Source of the DNA: Lingula anatina | Lineage: Eukaryota > Brachiopoda > Lingulata > Lingulida > Lingulidae | Length of the DNA: 62,000 nt | Reading direction: 5' to 3' | Assembly (NCBI RefSeq): GCF_001039355.2 | Contig: NW_019775542.1 | Coordinates: 136,350-198,349 of the forward strand | Part shown: in pieces, positions 41,933 to 54,100 of the stretch | Numbering within the stretch: the stretch's first letter is position 1 | Layout of the letters: the number at the start of each line of letters is the position of its first letter | Notes under the pieces: generated by a model | Told to the model about the DNA's origin: nothing | Seen by the model: only the letters and a program-made list of their open reading frames with translations | Databases searched by the model: none | Position numbers and translations under genes: made by a program

Positions 41933-44145
41933 AATTTATTTGTAATAATTGCTTACCACTGATTGATCGAAAAAAAATAACTTTGACATATGACGGAAAT
42001 GGCCTTGGTTTGCAAAATATTAGAAAATTAAAAAGAAGATTAAATCTGTGATCTATAGAAATGCCTGGCTCTGCCCAGGTTAAAATTTGTTTGAATTACA
42101 GAAAACAACAGAGCAATAGAAGAATTAAAGGTATTAAAATCTCATAAATTCTCTGCTCATTATTGACAGTTAATACTACATGTAATGTTGAATTTTGAAT
42201 GTCAGTTATCATGTTGTAATTTGGTTGACTGTACTCACATGGGATTTGTTCAATGTAGTTATTGTGTATGTGTTTTGTGACAATACTCAACAATTTCTGT
42301 TATACACATTTATACACATTTTTTGTACATGTGTTTCACTATAGTGCTTTAAATACCCAGTGATATAGAATATATTGACATTGGATTTATACAGTTATGA
42401 TACATTTCTCTGAGAGAACATTTAAAGAGAGTTCTGTTGCTCAGGATTTAAAGCAGATATTAAATATGAGTGTTACAAACATTCCTTCCATCCTGTTTAA
42501 TGGATTTTTTTTAGAATTTTATCAGTTTGTCATTTTACATTCTGAAATTCTATTTTAGAAAGTATACTACAGGTACCAACATAAATTTTTTAATGTGTAC
42601 GTAAGGTGCATTATGAGCTTTTCATACTTCAGCAGAATTATGGAATATTATTTCAATTAAATTCTTATACTTACTTTTTAAGCACATATTAAAATGTTAA
42701 CAACTATATACTTATATAGACATGTGAAAATTTTAGAAATTGTGAAAAATTAGATAATTCAATTCTGCAAATGTTAGGGTGCAGATATTGTCTATGGTAC
42801 ACAATTTTGAATACACAAGACTGTTGTTATGAGAAATATTTTAAACACCTGTTTTTATTCCTTTTATTTATGAAAGATTCAGTAACTGAAAGGTTATAAT
42901 GTTTAACCTGTCATTATACTTCATAAATGAAACATGAATTATCTCTACCCTACAGTTTATAGTAATTACTGTAATATATTTTTAATCTGGCCTAATTTTC
43001 AGCTTATGGATTTAGAATATCTAGAACAGAATTTGTGACATATTTTCATTGTGTGAAGACCTGAATATCAGATAATTTTTGTTAAAAATGCTCATATTTT
43101 AGGTTAAATTGAGTTGTTAAAAAGCAACAGATTTGAAGCAGTTTTTAATAAGAACAGAATTCAATTTTTTATTTAATTTTTTTTCCATAATTATTTTAAA
43201 GAAAAATTATCAGGTGCATTTTTTTATACTGAACATTACCTGATAGACCCTTTAAAAACAGCATTCACAGTGCAATTATTGTTTATATACACTTTGCTCA
43301 CATCAGTTTTTATTGTTGTAGCCATACTCAGCACTTGCACATGCACTAGTCTTTTGTTAATGTGATCAGTGCACATATTTGTCACAGTTTTTTTAAACAC
43401 ATTTTGAAAAATAAATGTTTTAACAGGTGTTCACTCTATGTGTTGTGTGTAAATGCCCAGCATGTTTAACATTAATTATAGAAGTTATAACCCCATAGAA
43501 CTTATAATTTTATGTATTAAAATCCTAGTAATTCAATTTTGCCAGCTAGCTTTGTAACATATGACTCATTATGACTCAATATATTTTAAGAACTATTGAA
43601 TTTTAAGCCAAATAGCTTTGTTTTGCATCAGACCATACCTTTATCATGGACACAGATGAGCACTTGCAAATGAAAATTTTCAGCTAAATGCAAGTACTGC
43701 AGAAACAGACAACTACTATGGTGGTATATGGTAGTTCTAAAGTAGACATCAACGTGCACATTGGTGAAGAAAATCAAACAAGAACAAAATGTATACAGTA
43801 CACATTGGTCATCTTTAGTCTTTGTTCTCTCTCTTCTTTAACAACATTAGTCAGTGAGAGTCTGCATGTTAATCATTTTATAATTATTATTTATTTGTAT
43901 TCTACATAAGATGTGAAAATGCTGGATATTTGACAGGTACATATACATGTACAGTACCCTGGATATCTCTCCACAATACAAGAGATAAGGCCTCCCCCCC
44001 CCCCCCCCCACCTCCAAAAGAAAAATCTGTCCATTTTCACGTTTCTTGTTGTGCACAAAGCTACCTGACATTTTCCTGAAGGCATCTTTGTCATTATTAG
44101 CTAATTCATATCTTTATAACACGTGTTTACTCTCAGTGTTGCTGT

Positions 44146-44192
<47 letters not shown>

Positions 44193-44240
44193 TATTTGTT
44201 TACATCTCGTAACAAATCTCGCGTGATTAGAGCAATATCT
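41933..44240. other. Kelch-gene 3' UTR and intergenic spacer
   Basis: AT-rich sequence without a gene. A polyadenylation signal AATAAA at 43410-43415 would give a 3' UTR of about 1.5 kb. A C tract (43996-44010) and a (CA)n run (44151-44189) follow. Confidence 0.5.
44151..44189. repeat. (CA)n microsatellite upstream of GTF2A1
   Basis: About 19 CA units, some 55 bp before the CRE of the GTF2A1 promoter. The minus-strand frame with poly-Val/Cys is its translation. Confidence 0.95.
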
Positions 44241-44245
44241 TCGGA

Positions 44246-44317
44246 TGACGTCAATAGTTCAATTGTCCCTATCCCCCTATACGGGCACCTGCTTATATTA
44301 TGTGTATAAAAGCCAGG
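44246..44317 (+). promoter_or_regulatory. GTF2A1 promoter: CRE and TATA box
   Basis: A palindromic CRE TGACGTCA (44246-44253) lies 52 bp before TATAAAAG (44305-44312). Transcription start is expected near 44335-44340, leaving a leader of about 65-70 nt to the ATG at 44405. A strong TATA box on the gene for a TATA-complex factor is noteworthy. Confidence 0.65.
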
Positions 44318-44404
44318 CAGTGGCAGAAGTTGCTGGCTTCGGTGAAGTCCACTTGCTAGAAGAAACCCAACACCTAAGGAATAATTTCTCATAAAAAGAA
44401 AGTC

Positions 44405-47400
44405 ATGTCGTCACAGAACCCAGTGGTAAGTAGATGTGCACGAAAGAGATACGTTTTTGTAGGTAATGAAAGGGTACTATTTTAAAATGACGTAGAACTT
44501 CTAGCAAAATACGGCTAATGGCTTTCTTTGACTGAAACACATGCATGTTTAATTATCCATTCATTCAACATTTGTAGTCTGTCTTTACGTAGTTTACGCG
44601 CTTACACTATTTATATTATCTGTTATCAAATTGAAACGATCGTATCCATGAACGGCCTGGAGAAGAAAATGATAAGTTTGCCTGTATTTCGAGTTTCTCA
44701 CGTTCGGCTACATATAAACCAGCACTTTGGATGAGTCCAAACGCCGGCGAGTCCATTAACTTTACAGTGAAGTGGTGTTGATGTTGTTAGTACATAAATA
44801 CAAAAGTTGCAGTATGCATTGAGTTTTACGTTCATTGGGATATAATATCGGATGTAATATTGACAACGACAGTAATTTAGGCCATATCTGTTGTAAACAT
44901 GCGCATTGGTATACATTGATTGGTTTTTTTTTTATTACATACATTAACTTGGATATTCTTTATATGTGAAAAGTAAATATTAAACGGAAAAAATAAGGTA
45001 TTTTTCGATTGAAATCTGTGTTGTTAAAGTTCAATTTTGATTCTGAGCTTAATATTCTAGTATTTTTCATTCAGATGTAAAGGTATTTATATTGTGCCAA
45101 GTACACCAACCTTTACCTCACATGAACTCTTTGTTTTAGCCAAAGTTATACAGGTCAGTGGTTGATGATGTGATTAACAATGTCCGAGAAGCATTTCTGG
45201 ATGAAGGGGTGGATGAGCAAGTTCTACAAGAATTAAAACAGGTACTCAGAGATTATCTTTAATAGTCTACACTGTTTATAATAATAATAAAGGATATTAA
45301 AAAAAGGCAAATTTTGTTAATGTTATAATTCATATGTAGGTGATTGCAACTAATTTATGAAATGTAATTTTCTAGTGGGGTAATTTCATGTAGTAACCAA
45401 GATCTACATTGGCTATTTCGTATTTGAACAATTCATGTTTTAATTTGGATGTGTTATTGTTTTGTTTAAACATTTCTACATTGAAAACATTTGTACCAGC
45501 TATGGGAAAGCAAACTGTACCAGTCCAAGGCAGTAGAAGGGATGCCTGCAGAACACGACCAGTACCTCCAGCAGTTTGCAGCTTTAGCTCAGCCACAACA
45601 GCCAAAACAACAGCAGGCCCAGCAGAGAATCCATGTCCAACAAGTCCCCCAGCAGTCTCAACCTCGCCAACAGACACCACAACAGCCGCAGCAACCGCAA
45701 CAACAGCCGCAGCAAGGTGACATTTATACAATTTCTTCAAATAAGATGGTTTCAGACCAATGTTGTTTACCACTGGGGTTACTGTTGCACTGCACTGTTA
45801 TGCAGATTGTTCCTATTTCCAGTCTTACATTTGTTCTTGTGTTGATGTAAAAAAATTCTTTATGTGGTTACAAACATTGAAATGCTTACCACATGTAAAT
45901 ATTTTCTGTAGCAAAAGTTAATCCTTGTTATTTAAATTCATATTTTATTTATTAAGTGTCAAAGAATCTTTCATATGTGTTTAGGTGCAACAGCTTTACC
46001 AACCATACAGATTCCACTATTCACAAATTTAGGAGGAACATTAGACATTGTAAGTTGATTGAAAGTCTTTATTTTTTGCTTATAATTTCATAACTTGATG
46101 AAGTGTTGTATAACTTCTACAAGTATGATTTCAGATGTAAACATCACAAAAGAAATTTAAGTAATTGGCAAATTAAGGTCTTTGTATAGCACTTTGATAT
46201 AGTTCACTAATAAATAATTTTCAACTACATAAAATTGTATCACCTGATGTAAATTTGTGTGATTGTGAAGATACATTTTTTTAGGGGAGGGGTTGTAAAT
46301 TTATGGGCTCAGACATTAAGTTGTGAATATAAGAATATTTATTATTTTTATATCCTTATTTCAGAGCAATGCAGCTGCAGCAGCCACCATAGCATTACCA
46401 GTACCTTTATATCAACAACAGCTGCAGGCCTTGCAAGCACAGGGAATCACGCTCCAACAGACAAGTAAGAAAGAAGTTTGTCATGTGCACCATAACGGGG
46501 ACTGGAAGCTATATTTTTGGAGAGCTTTGTCACACAGTAACTTAATGATTAGAAAATAGAGCATGAAATATGAATAAAAAAAGGTTTGAAGATGAAGGTT
46601 TAGATATACCTTTGCAATTCTTACAGAGTTTTGGTCAGTGCATGTAAACATTTGTTTTGTTTATGTTTATATTTGAACTCTCAGCAAAACTCATTATTGG
46701 TTTTGGTATTTTAACCTTGGCACTAATAATTTAGTGACATTGCGATATGTTTCATTTTCTTAAATCTAAAAACTAGCAGTAAGAAATTGCCTAATATATA
46801 CATTTTTGCATTAGATGTTTTTCTTATTTATTCATTTATTTAAAAATCTTTTCTGAAATGGGCATCTTTGAATTTAGGTACTGGTCAGTTCATAGCAATC
46901 CAGCAGGCTGCCCAGCCACAGGCCCAAGCTACAGGACAGCCAGTTCTTACAACGCAGCCACAGTTTGCAACAGTAAATCCACAACATATACAGACAGTAC
47001 CAGTGCAATCAGGACAACAGGTGACTTCTGGTTCAATATTAAAGGACCGTTCCACTGTATCTTCTCCTCTGCAACATTTTACCATACAGAAGACTTCTCA
47101 TATTAGAATAATAATAATAATAGTATAAGCAGTTGATTTTCCTCTTATGTGTTTTGCATAAAAATCTTAGGTATATAATACTCATCCCAGCACAGGAAGA
47201 ATACTTAATCATGTATATATTTGTTCACAGAGTCAAACCCCACTACTACAGCTGGATGGTGCTAATGATACCAGCTCTGAAGAAGAAGATGATGATGATA
47301 AGGATGATGATGATGATGACCAGGAAGATGAGGAGAACGAGTATCAGGGAGAGGAAGAGGTACTTTTTTTATTTAACTTTGATATGTTTGTATTGATTGA

Positions 47401-50036
47401 AGTAAAATAATTGTTGTTTTTTTTCTGAAATGTGTAAATCATTTTCAGTATAAGCAGTACTCACTTTGAGGAAATTTATGATGTTTTTTATACCTGTGAG
47501 GTTTTCATTCTGTTTTTTTAAAAAAAGGATAAATTTAATTCTCACTTACATAGTTGTTAAGTGTACCTTGGTTGCTTTTTGGATTTATAAAGCTCTATTT
47601 CAAATGTCATAGAGATTTCTAATTAAAAAGGAGGCATTTTTAAATTTATTTTAATTAATATACAGTGTTCATTCTAGGAATGTTTCAATGTGGGACAAAG
47701 GGCCCCCAACATTAAAAAAAGTGGGTCATTACATTTTAAAGTGGGCCCTTGTTCAAATCTTGAAATTATAATATGTAATGCATGTTGTTTTACTGCTGTA
47801 GTATTTATGTTCAGAGATGAAAAAAATTTATTATAAAAATATGTTGACTTATAGTTGATCACATTCAATAAGTAATCCCAATTTTCTAAAACAAAACCCT
47901 TGAGTTGACGCTCCAATTTTTGTTAACAAGTATAAGATAACACTAAAATCTGTTCACGATTTATTCACCAATAACCAAGTTCTTACTATAACAACATTTT
48001 AAACCCATTTTTGGCTTCAATTTATGAAAAATCCATTTAATTTTACCTCTTCTGTCCTCTGTCCCATTATCAATGACCCTTGACTAACTGGCATGCATTC
48101 ATGACTTATGAAATTAATTGTCTCATCCCTGATAATGATATATAATTCGTTGATAAAAAGCTACCAGATTGAGAATGATATCACACATATTTCGACAGCA
48201 GAGACATAGGTCTTACTAAAAATCACTGAGAATTGTTCCTTTTTTGATGTTGTTAATGAGATTGTCAATGAATTGACACTGTATTGCCTTGCACTGTTTC
48301 TCATAATTAGCACAAGTCACAAGTTGGTCCCTGGAGAATTTACGATGACCTTTTCCCCACTTTCAGGAGAAATTCTTCAATTTAGCTGCCAGGTATACCA
48401 GACAACATTTAAGTCCTTCCGAACTTGTGAATTGCAATGCCCTCTTAAACAATCCAGTAAACTGATTTCACCACTGCCATGATTGCTCCATCTCTACCTA
48501 GAAATGTTATAAAAGATACAATTAAATTTGAATTTGGGCATAAAAACCTACATAAAATGTTAAGTAGTGTTGAAGGTATCCACAAAGAATACTCCAGCAC
48601 ACTATCCCTTACTTTATTTTTCCCTTAATCACCATGAACTGAGACCAAAAAGCCTGTTTAGCTTGAGCTGCTTCCGATGTTTCTTGCATGGCAGCGGACG
48701 TCTCATGTCGCCTAAGGGTACTCGTTCAAAATTTATTAGTCCCTTGAAAGAAGATATTGTCCTTTTTTTCAATGCATAAGCGTTATCGTCGTGTACAAGC
48801 CACTTGTAAGTATTTCTCCACCATTTTTGAAACGACCTTGAAGTTGCATTGCTATTCGACGCGGTATCAGCAGTCGTGACGGCTGCACAAACTTTTGTTC
48901 TCTTTTCTGGTGGGAATGTCTGCTGTGCATGATCATGATCATCTCCATCGCTACTGTTCTGAGCCGTTTTAGAGTGATCTTCGGGATCGATTTTCTTTTA
49001 AAAACTTAAAATACCATTTTGCTTTCTCCGCCATCATGCACAATGTACGGGTTGATCAAATTGACTTACATGGACAATTAATCTCAGCCTATCAGGGATT
49101 CAGGAAAGGAGGGGCAATCGCCACTGATTTGCATAAAGCGCATGACGTCAGCATAAATTAAGATCTTTGTTAAAACTGTGACGCGTAAAGAATATATTCG
49201 TTACGTTTAACATTAGATCTTGATGTCAAGAGAAGTCAAGTAAACAATCAAACTTCGGCCGTGAATTTGCTGAATTGGAGGGCGCGTTTAGAACACAAAA
49301 ATGCGCTGCTGTTAATTCTCTTGAATTTTGTTGGCGCAGCTCACTCTACGAAATGCGTCAATCACATTTTTTCTGCGTCAGTGACGCAAGGGCGCATCCT
49401 AGAATGAACACTGAATATATACATTAAATTTTGTCTTTTTTTTTCAGGAGCCTTTAAATTCCGGTGATGATGTGAGTGAAGAGGACCCTACAGAGTTGTT
49501 TGAAACAGATAATGTTGTAGTATGCCAGTATGATAAAGTAAGTTTCAGATTTATGATTTGGGTGATAGAGCCTAACATGCTGTTGAGAAATTAAACATGT
49601 TATAAAATGCTCTTCTTATGTACAGACACAGTAGTGACTATGTGTTGCCATCACCTGTGTCTTTCCACAGCAGGTGCAGTTTATTACAGGTAGTTATTAA
49701 GTACACAAGCTTCTAAACTTTTTTTGTTAGCATTAGTTGGCTTGCTTTAAATAAAGATGCATAACATTTGTACATTGAAATGATATTGTAATGAGGACAG
49801 TTGTTCCCACAACATTGTGGAAATACATGAGTTACAGTAAAACGTCATAGTGAAAAAGTGATAGTGATAGATATATTTATTACTTATTGCCATTTATTAA
49901 AATTGATGACCATTTTTACCTTTTTCAGATTAACAGAGCCAAAAACAGATGGAAATTCCATTTAAAAGATGGCATTATGAATCTCAATGGCAAAGACTAT
50001 GTATTTCAAAAAGCTACAGGAGATGCTGAATGGTGA
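44405..50036 (+). CDS. GTF2A1: Transcription factor IIA alpha/beta precursor, 9 exons
   Basis: TFIIA stabilises TBP on TATA DNA at RNA polymerase II promoters; this precursor is cut into alpha and beta chains. Exons: 44405-44425, 45140-45241, 45500-45716, 45985-46049, 46365-46464, 46878-47020, 47231-47359, 49448-49537, 49929-50036; 975 nt, 324 aa (human about 376). The N-terminal helical domain is PKLYRSVVDDVINNVREAFL and LWESKLYQSKAVEG. A long Gln/Pro-rich linker follows (residues about 60-215). The cleavage site is QLDG at 223-226, followed by an acidic run of Asp and Glu. The C-terminal beta-barrel is DNVVVCQYDK and NRWKFHLKDGIMNLNGKDYV, ending GDAEW. Exon 1 has only 7 codons, chosen because phase and TATA position fit. 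Intron 7 holds a transposon. Confidence 0.97.
47663..49413. mobile_element. hAT-like DNA transposon, degenerate, 1751 bp
   Basis: The ends are a perfect 17-bp terminal inverted repeat, CAGTGTTCATTCTAGGA at 47663-47679 and its complement at 49397-49413. Both are flanked by AATATA, a 6-bp candidate target duplication (hAT usually gives 8, so two bases may have mutated). On the minus strand broken frames begin MAEKAKWYFKFLKEN (ATG at 49034) and further on read FQKWWRNTYKWLVHDD, which resembles the TTF-type zinc-finger start of hAT transposases. Stops interrupt it and no catalytic domain is left, so it is non-autonomous. It fills most of GTF2A1 intron 7. Confidence 0.75.
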
Positions 50037-51046
50037 TATTACAAGATCATGCTTCTTTGTTGGTTGTGCTTTGCAGGGCAGGTGGAATTCCTCGGAATTT
50101 GAAGGGTCACCGAGAGGGTCAAGAGCTGGTTATTGAGATTTATCTCCTGATGACTTTCCATATACTGCATATGTGCTATAATGCACTTGTACCAAAGAAA
50201 TTTCCATCTCTGAAGTTGTTAAAAAAAAGAATTTTTTTATACTTTATATATGGGTGAAACTGCTATGTTCACGTTAATGCATGTACATGCACATTTTATT
50301 TTATAAGATGAAATGCCATATAGAAAGGATCAAAACTGAATTTTTCATGTTGATGAATGTTACCAAGGACTATATATTCTTCAATACAATTTATATCAAA
50401 AACAATGACACAGGTATCATGTACCTCTAATTGCATATTCCTGAAAATGCTTCATATGACAACAGGGCAACGTTCACTTTGTTTATTTCATATCTTGTCA
50501 GTCATTAAAATCGTGATTTTTGTCCTGTGATCCAATCATCTTTATTGAATCTGTCTTTTTGTACTTTATTAAGCAACCCACTTGAAAATGCTATAGATGT
50601 GACATGTATTTGTTAAAAAATGCACTGCAGAGCAGTGTATCAACATTGGCAAAACAAAGAAATAAAAAAATAATAAAAATTCAAATGTAAATTTTGGTAT
50701 GTGTGTCTGTACAACCCAAGTTGGAAAGACTGCCACAAGAGTACTTGATCTGAAACTTCAACAGCAACTCTGAGATAAATGAAGTATAGCGTATTAAGAA
50801 ATACCGTGAAAACGTCTTAGATTATCTTTAAAATCGATGAACATAAACCTTTAGTTCAACGAATTTTTTCAGGCCTTCTAGGACGTCCCTAAATAATGAA
50901 TTTTGGTTATGTGGAAAATCAATCGTTTTTGTTTTAAAAAAGTTATGGAATCGGATTTACGGAAGGATAAAAAAAAAGAACTATCTGATAAGATTGGAAC
51001 CTATATGGCACCAATGAAGTTTTATGAGCTTTCGCCAGTCGATGGA
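50037..51046. other. GTF2A1 3' UTR and short spacer
   Basis: A candidate polyadenylation signal AATAAA lies at 50661-50666 in an A-rich stretch. No gene is seen between it and the next promoter. Confidence 0.55.
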
Positions 51047-51066
51047 TGACGTCATGGGGATTTCCC
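51047..51066 (+). promoter_or_regulatory. Adjacent CRE/ATF and NF-kappaB sites before the death-domain gene
   Basis: TGACGTCA (51047-51054) is followed after one base by GGGGATTTCCC (51056-51066), which fits the kappaB consensus GGGRNWYYCC. They end 34 bp before the ATG at 51101. Such ATF plus kappaB pairing is known from inducible immune enhancers; function here is inferred. Confidence 0.65.
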
Positions 51067-51100
51067 TACCAACCTCGATTTGAGACCATGAAGAAAAATA

Positions 51101-54100
51101 ATGGCTGCCATTTCGAGTGAGTATCCCCAAGAAATATATATTTTTCTCGTGCAAATACATCTAAGCTTAATTGGTTTTACTGTGCGTCTTAGTCTCCATT
51201 TTGCCAGGACAACCAGGCCATATATATATGTTATGACATTGTTCAAAGAAGCATTTGTGGACGCTAGCACTTTGAATGACGATGTTTTCTTGTATTGGAG
51301 CAGATTTTCAGGCGTCATCAACGTATTTGAATTAATCATAGAAAATCTCATGGTCGGTGGCTCATTTTTTGTATGTACATTTATGCTTCATTTTTCAAAA
51401 AGAGGCATAGTATTCTTGGAACGAGGAGCTATTGGTTGGTAAATAGTTGTTACATTATGATAAAGTGGACCGAACATGGACGCATTAACCGGTAGGCCAA
51501 AAATGTGAGATTGTAATGTATTCAGATTATTGATATAACTCTACAGAAAGCACCCTTGTTGCTATTGTTTTGTAGATCATAACCCAAAGATTTCTGATGG
51601 TATCTTTAGGTCACTCCAGGAGCCCACTGAAAATGATGAAACTGTGGACACACACAGGTTAATGAAATGCAACTTATTTTTCATTGTCCTCTTTTGCACA
51701 TAAAACTTCTGAAGCCCTGTTTGTATTGCATATCTAATCTTAATCTTGATCCAAAAAAAATACTTTTGTAACTAAAATATAGAGAGACATTAAAGCTGAA
51801 GCTGTTCAAATGACAAATGTTTTTGTATGTAGGAGTTTCAACTTCAATTTGTTTATTGACTTAAGTAATGGTGTCGTTGTCAGGTTCCTAAGTGCACCAG
51901 AAAGCAGATCCTGCCACTGCAGCCAGAGACTGTGCCACTCTCGGCCATCTTCCCAGGTAGAACCACTAAATCAAAGGCCTACCCTCAGAGGTCAATCTTC
52001 ATGTGAAAATAATGAATGTGAAGTTGGCAACATTGAACCAGAGAGAGAGACAGATGCTACAGCTGTAAGAAACACACAACAGGTAGTTTGTGGTGCTGAG
52101 GGAATTACAGGCAGACAGAAGGGTCCTGATAGCCATATATTTTGTAGCCATGATAAGACAAACACCAGAGATGATGCTGTAAATCAAATCAGACAGAAGG
52201 GTCCTGATAGCCATATATTTTGTAGCCATGATAAGACAAACACCAGAGATGATGCTGTAAATCAAAGTATTAAAAATATTACTAGTGCTAGAGAGGCTGT
52301 TATGTCAGGATCTCTATTTAATGTTCCTCTGTATGGGGCAGCTAACGAGAGTGCTGAAGAAGGAATGGCATTCATGCAACAAAATATGCTTCAAAGCAAC
52401 CATTCTGGAAAAGAAAATTTCCATCATATGCTTGAAAATGAAAGGAGCCGTTGCCAGTCTCTGCCAAACTATCATATTTCAAGAAGAGAGGCATGCTCTT
52501 GTTCTAAGGGAAGAGGGGCTCATCAGTGTGTTATTAGAGGTAGTGAAGAAGGCACAATGGAGATTGTGCATCCAGAGTCTGTGGCCAATATGGAGGTTGT
52601 ACGAGATCCAGCCTCGGCTGAAAAACATGTGTTTGTAGTACAGCCCTGTTTTTCTCAGTTGAGCCAAACTGAAGGAAGGCAGCAAATCTGTCCACAGCAA
52701 CCACTGGCCATCCCGTCTAGTTTTCTTGAACCAAGAACTGAGAATCCACAGGTGGATATCCGCATGGTGGAAAGAATGGTGGCTTATGGGGCTACGCAAG
52801 ATTCGGTTCATTCTGATAATGAGCTGCCAAGTGTGAAACACATTGCATCCACCCAAGAAGCTAGAGTACCGGCAACAGAAAGTGATGTTCGGGGGCAGTC
52901 AAATTTTGCTTATAACTCTGTGCTTAAGTTAGATGGTGAAAACAGAACTGGAGAAAACAGTTTGAAACAGACAAGTAAATACCCAAGCATAGGTCCAGAT
53001 CAACATTCTTGCCTTGCAAATAAGAATGTTTCACCTTCTCCAGGGGCCAGCTACATCATTGTAAATAGCATCCCCAGTATGAATACCACTACAAGAGCTG
53101 TGGCTCAGAACTTAAGCAACCAAATGAGGAGAATGGAGAGTGGTGTTGGAGGTAAGACACTTAAAATAAAATAATAGCATTATGAAACGCTGTGAATTCA
53201 TTAATCAGTCATATTTGGCTTAATGATAAACAGTGGTGTTGCCTTGGAAAAAATGGATAAATTGGAAATGGGAAATTCATTTAGATCATTTTTATAAATA
53301 ATTTTAACTTTGGTATAATATTTTGTGAAAAAATTGTTTTTAGCCTCAAACCTTGAAGCTTACCCAGTGAAAGAAAGCTCAAAATCGTGTGGAGTTTCAG
53401 CAATAGGAGCTGGAGAACCTATGTTTAGTGACCCTAAAGGTAATTTAGTATATGGTGAGGGTTGTCACAACATTGATAAATATGTAACATTGAACTTTCT
53501 GATTATGTCACACCAGTGTGAAGAAAATGTGGAGAACATGAATACAAACATTGTAAGTTGTGAGAAGTATAATGGTTGTTATTGGTCTGTTATGATTGAA
53601 TCATTATTATCAAGGGTAAGGATAGCTCACTTGAGGTACATTGATTGATAGAAAAATGATTGTGATGGATTTCTTTTTTGACAGATGACTCCGGTAGTCT
53701 AAAGAAATGGTCATTTGGCCAGCAGAAATCACAGGAAAGTGGTTATGATGTAAATAGAGATCAGCAAGCTGTAGGCAAGTCAGTGGACACCAAAAATTTA
53801 ACTCTCCTAACTTCAGGTACAACTTATTTTCATGTTTTGGTGTGGGTATAAAATTTTTTGATATAAGATATTGTTATTCAAATGAAGCATTTTACATAAG
53901 TAATNTCATTTGGCCAGCAGAAATCACAAGAAAGTGGTTTTGATGTAAATAGAGATCAGCAAGCTGTAGGCAAGTCAGTGGACACCAAAAATTTAACTCT
54001 CCTAACTTCAGGTACAACTTATTTTCATGTTTTGGTGTGGGTATAAAATTTTTTGATATAAGATATTGTTATTCAAATGAAGCATTTTACATAAGTAATA

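Noticed and set aside
16153-44317. Shared 13-mer TATAAAAGCCAGG in the 401-aa gene and GTF2A1 promoters
   Set aside because: A few identical 13-mers are expected between positions in a window of this size, so shared regulation is not supported.
51101-51442. 113-aa open frame starting at the death-domain ATG
   Set aside because: It reads through the GTGAGT donor at 51117; splicing there gives a phase-consistent eight-exon gene instead.
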